Shown here: one piece after another, positions 45,425 through 57,242 of the stretch
Numbering within the stretch: the first letter of the stretch is position 1
Layout of the letters: each line of letters starts with the position of its first letter
From: Cryptomeria japonica
Lineage: Eukaryota > Streptophyta > Pinopsida > Cupressales > Cupressaceae
DNA: 64,000 bases
Assembly: GCF_030272615.1 (NCBI RefSeq)
Contig: NC_081410.1
Span: forward strand, 192,407,619 to 192,471,618
Direction: 5' to 3'
Program-made: the position numbers and the translations under genes
Notes under the pieces: generated by a model
Database searches by the model: none
The model's input: the letters and a program-made list of their open reading frames with translations, nothing else
Told to the model about the DNA's origin: nothing

Positions 45425-47403
45425 CTAGAAGCATCCAAAATAGTTTTGTTATTCCTTTCAACAAATCCATTTTGCTAAGGGGTTTGTGGAGCAGATAACT
45501 GTTTCCTAATTCTATTCTATTCACAAAAGGAATTAAACTCACCAGAACTGAATTCTCCTCCTCTGTCAGATCTTAAGCACTTCAACTTCAATCCTATCTC
45601 TATCTCCACCCTAGCTTTGAATATTTTGAATTTCTCAAATGCTTCAAATTTCTCCCTTAGAAAAGTGACCCACATCATTCTAGAATAGTCATCAATCAGC
45701 AACATAAAGTATCTGTCACCCTGCAAGCTTCACACCCTAGAAGGACCACATAAATTAGTATGCACAAGATCTTATATCCCATTAAAATATTAAATTCTTG
45801 TTTTCTTTCGCTATTAACATTGTTTACATAGTGGATTAGTAGGCTTCACTATTTTAGGTAGATATCTAATAGCTTGGGTAGAACTTATCTTAACCATGTA
45901 GTCAAAATTAACATGACACATCCTGTTATGCCACAACCAACTTTCATCAATCCGAGCAATCAAACATCTTTTCTCACCAGCATTCAAATGAAAGATATTA
46001 CCTTTAGTTTTAGTTCTTGATGCAATTTCTATACTAGAGCTATTCAAGATTATACATTTCCCATTCTTGAATTGTAAATTAGATCCCTTATCAACCATCT
46101 ACCCAACACTCAAAAGATTATGCTTCAAACCCTCAACATATTAAACATTATCCGTATTATGCTTACTATAAAGAGAAATAGAACCTCTACCATGGATTAC
46201 ACAAGCTTTGTTGTCTCCAAATATTACTACATCACCATCATACTTCTCTATATTCACAAATTTACCTTTATCACTTGTCATGTGATGTGAACAACCACGG
46301 TCAATCACCCATTCATCTTTCTCTTCAATATTAGAAGACAAGACTTTCTCTTCAACAATGCAACTTGTAGAATTAACAGGTACCAGATCATTTTCCTTGA
46401 TAGCAATGAATACAAATTCATCTTCTAAATTTACTTTCTCAGACTCATCATCTATCACACCTTCATCAGCAATACAATAACACTTCTTCTCATATCTATA
46501 CTTGTGATTAGGCTTGTAAGGCTTATCATACTTTGACACTTTTTCCAAACACCTAGAAGCAAAATCTCCTATCTTACTGCATGAAAAATATTTGAAAGGT
46601 AACTTCCCTTCATACTTACCAGCTTCCGTAGGCAATCTTCTAGCAATAAGTGCTTCAAGCTCTTCCAATTCTCTTTCCTGTTCTTCCATCTCTCTCATTT
46701 CTCTTTCATATCTAGAAACCCTAGTTGAACTCTCTCCTAGATCATACTTTTGCTTCTTGAATATAGTAGCTTTAAATGCAGTCTCTATTTTGGTGTGTGA
46801 TTCTCTAAGTTCACTTAATTCAAAATTAGCAAGATTACCAACCACCATGTCACTTGTCATAGTTGTCACAATTCGGATCTCATTAATAGTAGCAACTTTG
46901 TATTTCTAAGCAAGAGGCAAGGATCTCAACACTTTAGCTACAATCTCATCTTCTTCAATGATTCCATTGACACATTTTATGTTTAATACAATATCATTCA
47001 CTTTAGCCATAAAGGATGAAATATTCTCATATTCTCCAATTCTCAGCAACTCATACTTTCCTTTCAAGCTCTGCAGTTTAGCAACTTTCGCATGTTTGTC
47101 TCTTTCATAAAAGGTTTTGAACTTATCCCAAATCTCATGAGTAGTCTGCAATCCCATCATATAAGTCATCTCTAAATCAGTTAGGGCACTTAGAAATGCT
47201 TCTTTGTCTCTTATATTATGTTCAACATCCTTGATCTCGTTTGGAGGAACAAGGCCATTTTAAGGAACATTATAGACATTCTTTGTTATCTTTCAATAAT
47301 CTTCTCCAAGACATTTCAAGTGACACTCCATCCGGTTCTTCCATATGGTATAATTAGTTCAATCAAATCTCAGACTCTCCTTCTTGAAAACAACGGTTTT
47401 CAT
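45425..47403 (-). pseudogene. Copia gag-protease-integrase of F (well-kept frame)
   Basis: The start is MKTVVFKKESLRFD at 47403. The gag, protease, pre-integrase and integrase segments all lie in one frame, a rarity in this window, with only a few stops (one right after SLRFD, one at 46906, others near 46138, 45811 and 45514). A zinc-knuckle-like FSCSKIGDFASRC is near 46570, protease WVIDRGCSHHM near 46300 (D-R-G in place of D-S-G), HNRMCHVNFDYM near 45925, and integrase core DDYSRMMWVTFLRE near 45680. The integrase ends in NGFVERNNKTILDA at the junction with A/C. Confidence 0.88.
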
Positions 47404-47445
47404 CCCAGATCTCCTCAAGTGGTCAAGCTTCTTCTAGAGGATCTA

Positions 47446-47457
47446 GCTCTGATACCA
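47446..47457 (-). other. Primer-binding site of F
   Basis: On the minus strand TGGTATCAGAGC, the exact initiator-Met standard, three bases after the LTR end. Confidence 0.9.
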
Positions 47458-47459
47458 AT

Positions 47460-48781
47460 TGTTGGCAACAACAATGAAGGAAAACTGAGAGGCGGGGGTG
47501 AATCAGTTTTCACCAAACTTGAACAAATTAATCTCAACTTAAGATCTGGTCAAGAACATCAATAACAAAGATAAAAATGACATCAACAACACACATAACA
47601 CACAAATTTTTGACATGGAAAACCCAATTAAGGGAAAAACAACAGTGGGAACCTACCCACAATAAGATGATACTCTGCAATAGTATGTGTAAATATTACA
47701 ATGGGAAATGAACATGCATTCACGCACACTTCCTAGAGCTCACTACTCAAATACAAGAGAGGGCTACAATCTAGGGAAGGCTCACTACCTTACAAAGATT
47801 GGACACCGATCTGCATTACATGAACTAAAATAATAGCATCTCCAAATGCCTGATCACAGTTTTAGTTAAGCTCACTATCTTCTCTACAACACTCTTCTCT
47901 TCTTTTCTTCATACTTCCAAAAGATAAATTCACTTTTTTGCACATATAACACTCCCAAAGAGTGCATACGCACATCTTACATAATTATTACTCTTATTTA
48001 TACGAATCATCAACTTTAATTTCAAGGTCGACCCAACTCATAAGACCTAATTATAAAATTACATCAAACGATACATAAATTAATATGAAGACCAATACAA
48101 TGTTGATAAGGACATAGCATGCACCTAAATCAAAACCTTGAACATACAACACCAATGAATATTTTTCCAAGATCATCTACAACATGCAAGAATCATTGGG
48201 TCGACCAAAAGGTCATATAACATGAAGAATACCACCAGACCAATAAAATCTTCAATAACACCCACAATGATCAATACAGACCAGAAACATGAATAGAACA
48301 TAATCAAAAAACATCAACAAGCAATGTGAATTCCACCACAACAACCACAACAACTCAGATCATCATCATCTCCCTTTCGGAGGTCAAGAACACCAACATA
48401 GCTTACTGACAAACTAAAAGATACGCTTGTGAAGCTTCAAATCATGAACCAATTAGATTGAGGACACACATGAACATCCCAAACACTTTCCCAAATCTTC
48501 TCAACATAATGAAATAATTTTAGAGCAATACAAACTAGAAATCACAACTCTGCAATACAAAAGCAACAGAAAAACCAATCAACACACTAGGCCACATAAC
48601 TTGATCAAATCACCTTCCAGAGAACTGAAACTCATGTTGAATCAACTGAAGATCCTAATCTCTGAATCCTTAAATCTTCATCAACATAACTGTAATATAC
48701 CAACCAAACCAACTCTTTGCAACACTGAAGCACAAGAACACAGGAATATGTTGATATCAATGACAACAACACATTCCAACA
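47460..48781 (-). repeat. 5' LTR of F (1.32 kb)
   Basis: On the minus strand it runs from TGTTGGAATGTG to TTGCCAACA. It is related to the LTRs of A/C and G (shared TTGTCATTGATxTCAACATAT near the start). Confidence 0.82.
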
Positions 48782-48786
48782 ACTCG

Positions 48787-50714
48787 AATGTCCAACACTA
48801 CAAAGGGGGCTTAAGGGTCTTAAGGGGTATAATGTCATAATAGGTATTCTTAAGGGGTCTTATGACATAATAGGACCTATTATCACATACTAGGTCCTAT
48901 TATGACATAATAAGACATATTATCACATAATAAGTCCTATTATGTGATGATCGTGCCTACTAAGGGGTCTTAAGGGGTATAATGTTATAATAGCTCCTCT
49001 TAAGGGGCCTTATAACATAATAGGTCCTACTATGACATAATATGACATAATAGGTACTATTATGACATAATAGGTCCTTTTATGTGATAATTGGTACTAC
49101 TAAGGGGTATTAAGGGGACTTAAGGAGTATAATGTCATAATAGGTCTTCTTAAGGGGTCTTAGGACATAATAGGACCCATGATCACATAATGACTTATTA
49201 TCACATAATAAGTCCTATTATGTCATAATCGGGCCTACTAAGGGGCCTGAATGGGTCTTGAGGGGTATAATTTCATAATAGGTCCTCTTATGGGGTCTTA
49301 TGACATAATAGGACCTATTATGTGATAATCAGTCCTACTAAGGGGTCTTAAGAGGTATAAAGTCATAATAGGTTCTCTTAAAGGGTCTTATGACATAATA
49401 GGACCTATTATGACATAATAAGTCCTATTATCACATAATAAGCCCTTTTATATGATAATAAGGCCTACTAGGGGGTCTTAAGGGGTATAATGTCATAATA
49501 GGTCCTCTTAAGGGGTCTTATGACATAATAGGTCCTATTATGACATAATAGGTCCCCTTAAGGGGTCTTATGACATAATAGGTCTTATTATCACATAATA
49601 GGTCCTAGTATGACATAATATGTCCTATTATCACATAATAATCCTACTATGTGTTAATCGGTCCTATTATGTGATAATCCCTCCTAATAAGGGGTCTTAA
49701 GGGGTATAATGTCATAATAGGTCCTCTTAAGGGGTCCTATGACATAATAGGACCTATTATCACATAATAAATCCTATTATATGATAATTGCTCCTACTAA
49801 GGGGTTTTAAGGGGTATAATGTCATAATTGGTCCTACATAATAGTCCATGTATTATGACATAATAGGACTTATTATAACATAATAGGTCCTATTATGCAA
49901 TGATAGGTCCTATTTTGTGATAATCAGTCCTACTAAGGGGTCTTATGTCATAATAGGTCCTACTAAGGGGTATAATGCCATAATAAGTCCTCTTAAGGGT
50001 CTTATGACATAATATGAACTGTTATCACATAAAAGGTTATCTTAAGGGGTATAATGATATAGTAGTCGAGTACTAAGGGCCCTTATGACATAATACCCCT
50101 TAACAGGTCCTACTAAGGGGTCCTAGGTGTCTTAAGGGGTCAAAACATGTCCTAGGATGTACTGAGGGGTTGTATGAGTCTTAATAGCTCTTAGGATGTA
50201 TAAGGGGTTGTATGATGTTTTAAAAGGTCCTAGGATGTACTAAGTGGTCTGAGGTGTCTTAAGAGATCAAAAAATGTCCTAGCATGTACTAAGGGGTCCT
50301 ATAATGTCTTAATAGGTCCTAGGGTATACTAAGGGGTTCTAAGTGTCTTAAGAGGTCATAGGATGTACTAAGGAGTCCTAGGATAACATTTTTACATCTA
50401 ACTATACATGTATAACATTTATACATAACATTGAAAAAACCTAGAACATAATACACATAAATATTTAAACATATTAGAAAGAAATTTAAAACTAACTATA
50501 CAAGTATGTATAACATTTAAAAACATATGTAGCATTGAAGTCAAAAAAGGTTCAAGGATACATAGTAGGTTGTATTAAGGGGTCCTAGGTGTCTTACAAG
50601 ATCAAAAGATGTCCTAGGTTGTATTAAGGTGTCCTATGATGTCATAAGAGGTCCTAGGATATACTAAGGGGTCATAGGTGTCTTACAAGGTCAAAAGAAG
50701 TCCTAGGATGTATT
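48787..50714. repeat. Degenerate palindromic satellite, about 20 bp units
   Basis: Two interleaved modules recur dozens of times: TATGACATAATAGGTCCTAT (20 bp, largely self-complementary) and CTTAAGGGGTCTTAAGGGGT. From about 50095 the units change to a related form, GGTCCTAGGATGTACTAAGG. A non-repetitive A/T-rich gap lies at about 50385-50565. No coding region exists here. It lies between the LTR ends of F and G and shows no LTR structure of its own, so it may be the original host DNA or part of an unrecognised element. Confidence 0.85.
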
Positions 50715-50719
50715 AAGGC

Positions 50720-52000
50720 TACTGGATATTATTGTTGCTAGGATATGTTGTTGTCATTGATGTCAACATATTTCGGTATTGCAGATGAGTTGTTTGGTGT
50801 TCCAGTGATTGCTTTTAGTTGATACAGATAGTTTATCTATTTAGGATGTTGGAATACTTTATTCTTTATTTGTTTCAGTGATTCGAGAGATTGCTTGATC
50901 ATATTATTTGGTCCGGTTTGTAGTTCAATATTTCTATGCAGTGGTTGGCAGAGTTTGGTAGTTGCTCTAGTGAGCTTCAGTATGATCATATATTTGGCTA
51001 CAGTTTCAGAAGAATGTTTTGGACATTCATGTGTATCTTTAGTTCATATGGTTCATGATTTGGTGCTTCACAAGCTATCTTTCTAGTCTGAATTGTTGTT
51101 GTTGACTGTTGCTGTGAGTTAGTGTGTTGATCAATGAAGATTTGAATAAGTGGTGTTGGTGTAGCTATTGCGAATGGTTCTAATATGCTTGTTGGTGTAT
51201 CCTAATCATGTCCTATTTGTCTTGGTGGCCCACATTGATTCTTATGCACATTCTTGGTGATTTTTCTAATTGGTAATATTCTTCATGTTACATGGTATTC
51301 TTGGTGGTGTAGCATGTTGCAATTGATCTTGGTGAGATCTCGAGTGGTGATGCATATTTGGAGATTTGATTTAGGTCCATGTTATGTCATGTATATCATT
51401 ATATTGGTCTGGTGGCTCTCATATGTATCATGTGATGTAATTTTGTAATTTTGAGTTGAGGGTTTGGCCGACCTTGTAGTCAATGTTGATGATTTGTATG
51501 AATAGGTGGTATAGTCATGTAATTTAGGTGTCAGGGTTATGTCTACATTATCAGAGATTGTTGCAGGAAAGACATATGTTCTTAACCGAAATTGTCATCA
51601 GGCATAAGGAGATGCTATATTTTCAATTCATGTAATCTAGATTGTAGTCTGAACCTTATTGTAAGGCAATGAACTTTCCCTGAGGGTTGGAGCATTTTGG
51701 CCCCTCTTATTTTGAGCAATGAGCTTTAGGCAGTGTGTCTGAATGCATGTGCATTCCCCATTGTAATATTTTCACATACTAGTGCAGAGTATCATTTTAT
51801 TGTGGGTAGGATCTCATTGTGGTTTTTCCCTTAACCCAGTTTTCCACGTCAAAATATTGGTGTTATGTGTTGTGGTTTCATTATTCTTATCTTTATTCCT
51901 ATTGTTGTTGCTTGGATCTGAGATTTTTATTTAATTATTTAATTTTGGTGAAACTTGATTCACCCCCCCTCTCAGTTTTCCTTCTTGGTTGCTACTAACA
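50720..52000 (+). repeat. 5' LTR of copia G (1.28 kb)
   Basis: It starts TACTGGATATT, where related LTRs have TGTTGGATATT, so the first bases have mutated. It ends GCTACTAACA before the primer site. Confidence 0.8.
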
Positions 52001-52002
52001 AT

Positions 52003-52014
52003 TGGTATAAGAGC
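52003..52014 (+). other. Primer-binding site of G
   Basis: TGGTATAAGAGC, one change from TGGTATCAGAGC, two bases after the LTR. Confidence 0.82.
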
Positions 52015-52056
52015 TAGATCCTTCGAAAGAAGCTTGACCGCTTGAGGAGATCTGGT

Positions 52057-53677
52057 ATGGAAACTTATGTATTCAAGAAGGAGAGTCCTAGATTTGATGG
52101 AAGCAATTATACAGTTTGGAAGGACCGGATGGAAGTTCACTTGAAATGCCTTGGAGAAGAGTATTGGAAGATCACAAAGAATGTTTATAATGTTCCTCAA
52201 AATGGATCAGTTACTGTCATTGAGATCAATGATGTTGAACATAACATAAGAGATAAGGAAGCATTGTTGAGTGCCTTGACTAATTTAGAGATGACTAATG
52301 TGATGGGTTTGCAGTCTACTCATGAGATTTGGAAGAAGCTGAAGACTTCATATGAAGGAGATGCGTAAGTTAAACTTTCTAAGTTGCAAAGCTTGAAAGG
52401 GAAGTATGAAGAATTGAAGATGGTAGAATATGAGAACATATAAACCTTTATGGGTAAGGTGAATGATCTTGTCATGAATATTAGATATGCCGGTGGAACC
52501 CTTGAAGAAGATGAGATAGTTGCTAGGGTGTTGAGATCTTTTCCTCCTTATAAATATAAGGTAGCTACTATTGATGAGATCCGAAGTGTGACTAATGTGA
52601 CTAGATGCATGCTAGTTGGAAATCTTACTACATTTGAGTTGAGCGAATTTGGAGAATCACATGGGAAATCTGAGACTACATTCAAAGCCTCTATATCCAG
52701 GAAGCAGAAGTATGATCTGGGAGAAAGTTCATGCTGGGTATCTAGATTTGAAAGAGAAAAGAGAGAGATGGAAGAGAATTAAAGAGAATTAGATTAACTT
52801 GAATCCCTTATTGCTTGGAGATTGCCTAAAAGAGCCAGTAAGCATGATAGAAAGTTATCTTTAAAATGTTTCTCTTGTAATAAGATAGGAAATTTTTATT
52901 CTAGGTGTCTCGAGAGAATGTCTAGATATGATAAGCATGAAAGGTACGATATATATTATAAGAATGATAGATATGAGAAGCATGATAAGTATGATAGGCC
53001 CTATAAGCCCTACCAGAAGTACAAAAATTAGAAGAGATCATATTATGCTGTTGATGAAGGTGTAACAGATAAGGAATCAGAGAATGGGAAATCAGAAGAT
53101 GAATTTGTATTTCTTGCTATTAAGGAAGATGATATGGTATCAGTGAATCCTACAAGCTGCATTGTTGAGGAGAAATCTTTAGCTACTAAAATTGAAGAGA
53201 AAGATGAATGGGTGATTGACAATGGTTGTTCACATCATATGATAGGTGATAAAAAAAAATTGTGAGTATGGAAAAGGTATGATGGTGGAATAGTGAGATT
53301 TGGAGATGACAAAGCTTGTATGATTTGTGGTAGAGGTTCTATATCTTTCAAAGGTAAGAATAATATTGATGATGTCTTGTATGTTGAAGGTTTGAAGCAT
53401 AATATTTTGAGTGTTGGACAAAGGGTTGACAATGGATATGATTTGCAATTCAAGAACGACAAATGTAAGATCCTAAATGCCTTAAGTATAGAGATTGCAT
53501 CAAGTATTGAAACTAAAGGTAATATCTTCCACTTGAATGTTGGTGAGAAAAGTTGTTTGATTGATCAAATTGATGAAATTTGGTTGTGGCATAGGAGAAT
53601 GTGTCATGTTAATTTTGATGACATGGTAAAGATAAGTTCTATTCAAGATGCTAGAGATTTTCCTAAGATTGTGAAGT
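52057..53677 (+). pseudogene. Copia gag-protease-pre-integrase of G
   Basis: The start is METYVFKKESPRFDGSNY at 52057. The frame is kept from there to 53677 with isolated stops (near 52366, 52441, 52780, 53029) and a local scramble at 53255-53275 in a poly-A run. It contains the gag domain (EEYWKITKNVY), a knuckle FSCNKIGNFYSRC near 52870, protease WVIDNGCSHHM near 53210 (D-N-G in place of D-S-G), and WLWHRRMCHVNFDDMV near 53585. It breaks at KIVK where H enters. Confidence 0.88.
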
Positions 53678-54569
53678 TGTAGGGAAGTTGAGTAGCAAAA
53701 TAACTTCCTACACTAATCTTGAGAGGAGGGCAATGCAAAAACCTTTACAGATCTTTACAATAGTTACAAAAAACAAAAATAGATATAATAACATTCAAAC
53801 CATAACAAAATGATTTACATGGGGAAAACCCTTTCAAGAGAAAAACCCCACACTTCAAAATCCTCCCAATATATTATTCAGGAATCAAAACATATTACAA
53901 TATGTTTGCAGAGAAAGCTCTTCACATGAGTATCACTAATCAGAGATTCAAAGGTAACTCAATAGCCATAAGACTCTTACACACAACCTCTATCTCACAC
54001 ACCTCATATATAGGAGATACAATACAAGAAACCGTCAAATGGTATTACAAAACCATGGGCTAATACCACCCAATAAGCTGTAGCCAACCTTATCTCCCTT
54101 CTAGATTCCCTATGATGTGTTACAACACACGTCAACATGTGTCCCTCCCTTTTACAACTCATTTATGTGTCCAGTACAAATTATATTTCCTATTTTTGGA
54201 GTACAAACTTCCTAAGGCCATAACCTATGAATCGTGTGTCTGATTAAAAAACCATTTGAAGTGCCAGAAAGCTCACAAAGTTCTCTATTGCCTCGTAAGC
54301 CTCTTTGTGACTTATGCCCAATTTTAAAGATTTTTTGGGGCCTCTAAAGTCTTCAAAATCAAATTTAAACCTTTCATTAGATCCTTGCAAAATGGAAAAT
54401 TTAATATCTTCAAAACTAGTTGTGATATTGTGACGTAACTTTACCGGAATGATTATCTAGCCAACTAGAAGCTTTAGGGAGAATTTCACACCATTTCGTT
54501 CTTAAATAAAAAATTACTATAAATAGTAACCTCATGTAAATACAAGGTTGAGACACCATTTTCCCAACA
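53678..54569 (-). repeat. 3' LTR of copia H (0.89 kb)
   Basis: On the minus strand it runs from TGTTGGGAAAATGG to ACTTCCCTACA. It follows the H pol stop by 17 bp. The preceding five bases (GAAGT) would be the target duplication, whose partner lies outside the window. Confidence 0.8.
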
Positions 54570-54586
54570 AATCTCAGCACAATAAA

Positions 54587-55960
54587 TCAATTTCTAGGGG
54601 CCATGAGGCCCATAGACTCCGAACACCATCTAAACTTCTCTGTGCTTAAAACCTTAGTTAAAGCATCTACAACATTCATCAAAGTTTCTACCTTAATCAG
54701 CTTCACCCTCCCATCTTCAACCATATCTCTGACAAAATGATACTGAACATCTATGTGCTTGGTCCGGGCATGAAATGTTGGGTTCTTAGCTAAGCAGATT
54801 GCACTCTGACTGCCACAATAAATTGTCATGGCTCCTTATTTTATTTCAATGTCTAAACACAATCTCTTAAGCCAAATGGCTTCTTTACAAGCATGAGTAG
54901 GTACCATATACTCTTCTTTAGTAGTGGACAAAACAACCACATCCTATTGCTTACTCATCTAGCTAATTGCACCACCAAATAAAGTAAACACATAAGCACT
55001 GATGGATCTTCTGCTATTAATACCACCTACCCAATTTGAATCCACATAACCATGAATATTCAGGGAAATCACATCTCCAATTAAATTACCATGATAACAC
55101 AAATAATACTCTAAGGTACCCTTCAAATATCTAAACACTCTTTTGACTGCATCCCAATGAACTCTACCAGGATTGGACATATATCTAGACAGAACTCTAA
55201 CTGCTTGGGCAATGTTTGGTCTAGTATAAACCATAGCATACATCAAAATTCCAACTGCACTTTGGTAAGGCACTTTGTTCATGTCTTCCATCTCTGATGG
55301 GGATGTAGGCCAATCTACAATAGATAATTTCATTCCAATTGTAAAAGGAACACACAACAGTCTACAATCCTACATGTTGAACCTTTGTAATACTGAATTC
55401 ACATACTTACTCTGGCCTAGTGATAGATTTCTATTCACTCAATCTCTTTTAATTTCTATCCCAAGAATGTGTTTCACTACACCAAGATCTTTCATTTCAA
55501 ATTTAGCAGTGAGATGAGACTTTAATTCTTAAATCATACCTTTCCCTTTACCAATGAATAACATATCATCAACAAACAATGTAATGTATAAGAAATGATC
55601 ACCATCAATTTTATAATGAACACAATGATCTGATTTAGAACGCTCAAATCCCAAACTCAACACATATGTATCAAATTTTTGGTACCACATCCTAGGACTC
55701 TGTTTGAGGCCATATAGGGATTTCTTTAATTTACAAACCAAATTACTTTTACCTTTACCACATAGTGCTCTGGAAGTGTCATAGAAATATCCTCCTCCAA
55801 ATCACCATGAAGGAAAGAAGTTTTCACATCTACTTTCTCAACTTATAAACCATAAACAAGAGCAATAGAAAACAAAAATCTAATGGATTACATTTTGGCA
55901 ACAAGAGAAAATATCTTACCATAATCAACACCCTCAACCTGAGAGTAGCCTTTTGCAACT
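54587..55960 (-). pseudogene. Copia RT (3' part) and RNase H of H
   Basis: From the K junction on the minus strand: AKGYSQVEGVDYGKIFSL, DVKTSFLHGDLEEDI (near 55800), KSLYGLKQSPRMWYQKFD (near 55715), the catalytic LFVDDMLFIG (near 55570), then RNase H VDSNWVGGINSRRS (near 55030), STTKEEYM, and AICLAKNPTFHARTKHIDVQ (near 54770). It ends at the stop at 54587 after GLMAPRN. It has several stops and at least one frame slip near 55750. Confidence 0.88.
55956..55960. repeat. Target-site duplication of K (left), CAACT
   Basis: It is identical to 63832-63836. Confidence 0.92.
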
Positions 55961-57220
55961 TGTAGCATCCTAAAATTGTGACACTTGCAATTTCTACTCC
56001 ATTTCGGTCTTCACGATGGCGACGCAACACGAAACCTGAATGGAGACCCTGAAACTTGTCCACGACACCAAAAACTGCATTTTCTTGCACCCTGGCCTGA
56101 TCCTCCTTTGCACCCTGCTGTCCTGGGAGGTGGGACTAGAGCGCCCAGCACCCTGGTCCCTCAGGACCAGGGCGCCCAGTGCCCTGGTCCCCCAGGACCA
56201 TAGCGCCCAGCGCCCTGGTCCCTGGCCCTATTTTTGGGCCTGGTCTCTTATGGGGCTTCGGGTCTTTATGTTTGCAAATTGGAAAATAATCTTTCCTGGT
56301 CGGCCTAAGGTCGTAAAAATTAGTCTATCAGTCCTAATTGACAAGTATGTAAACTACATTTTTCTCTCCCATTTGGGTAGATGAGAGGAAGATGAACATA
56401 TGTGGAAACGATACTCAAACATTCAAGCATTCAAGCATTCCTTCAAGCAATTGATCATTCTAAGTCTCCATTCAAGGCCAAGTGTTGCTTTCAAGACAAG
56501 GATTCAACCATTGAAGAGGAGATCACTTACTACATACAACATACAACATACAACATCTATACCTTCGTATATAAGGATACAAACATCCTTACAACAAGGT
56601 ACTAGTACTTGTTTTACATTACAGACATTTACATTTACAGCATTTCTCATTTCTTGGTTAATTCCAAAACTGGGGTTTGACCTAAGGGCAAACCCCTAAT
56701 CCCTAACCCCCCAATCGTCTTCGCTTTTCTATGTGTAGGTTGCAAGTACACAGCTGAAATTGAAGATCTGGAATCCTTGTGCAGAGACGAACAGATCCCC
56801 CTTCATTTCGCGGATTTTTCGGAGGACCGTGTGCACGTCGGGCACCATCGTCCCGTCAAATTTTGCTCAAATTTGCAGGACAGTGTTGTATCGACATTTT
56901 ACTGCTAATTCCAGGTCTGCAGCTTCATCCTATATCCCTATCTCAGTTTATAAGTGAATCTTTCTCACTTTTCGTGCATTCCTAGCTTAATCATTCTATC
57001 CACATTCTTTACAAAAGAGGGTAGCCTTGTTGTCTTAACCCTTGAAACTCATTTAGAATCCAATCTTGCATTGTGTGGGATTGGATCTTGTGGGTTTCAA
57101 CCCCTCTTTTGAATGTAAAGTCTTTCCCAAGTGAAAACCGCCAACCCTAGTGACCTCCCTTCTCTCTCCTCGGAGTTGGAAGAGGGGAGAGCAACTAGGG
57201 TTCGATTTTTCCGCTTTACA
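55961..57220 (+). repeat. 5' LTR of K (1.26 kb)
   Basis: It runs from TGTAGCATCC to CGCTTTACA. It contains a GC-rich inverted-repeat cluster (56140-56225), a TATA-like TATGTAA at 56346, tandem ACATACAAC units near 56535, and the GGACCGTGTGCACGTCGGGC motif near 56825. Confidence 0.92.
56140..56225. repeat. GC-rich hairpin array in K LTR
   Basis: CCCTGGTCC-CTCA-GGACCAGGG forms a 9 bp stem. Units of CGCCCAGxGCCCTGGTCCC repeat about three times. The 3' LTR copy (62765-62835) has lost part of the array. It stands out in otherwise A/T-rich DNA. Confidence 0.8.
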
Positions 57221-57223
57221 TTT

Positions 57224-57242
57224 TGGTGAACCTGACGTGAAC
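57224..57242 (+). other. Primer-binding site of K
   Basis: TGGTGAACCTGACGTGAAC, three bases after the LTR. It nearly equals the N primer site (18801-18819). The tRNA is not identified. Confidence 0.65.

Larger units (their letters stand above)
45425..48781 (-). mobile_element. Copia element F, minus strand, 5' part (outermost layer)
   Basis: On the minus strand: LTR 48781 to 47460, primer site, gag, protease, pre-integrase and integrase up to 45425, where the A/C LTR interrupts. The remainder would lie left of the window on the far side of A/C. Confidence 0.8.
50720..53677 (+). mobile_element. Copia element G, 5' part, interrupted by H
   Basis: LTR, primer site, gag, protease and pre-integrase are present up to 53677, where the H LTR starts. 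The rest should lie beyond H, outside the window. Confidence 0.85.

Noticed and set aside
53678-54569. Reading 53678-54569 as the 3' LTR of G
   Set aside because: Its ends and the pol stop at 54587 show it belongs to minus-strand H. G's own LTR (50720-52000) is unrelated in sequence.
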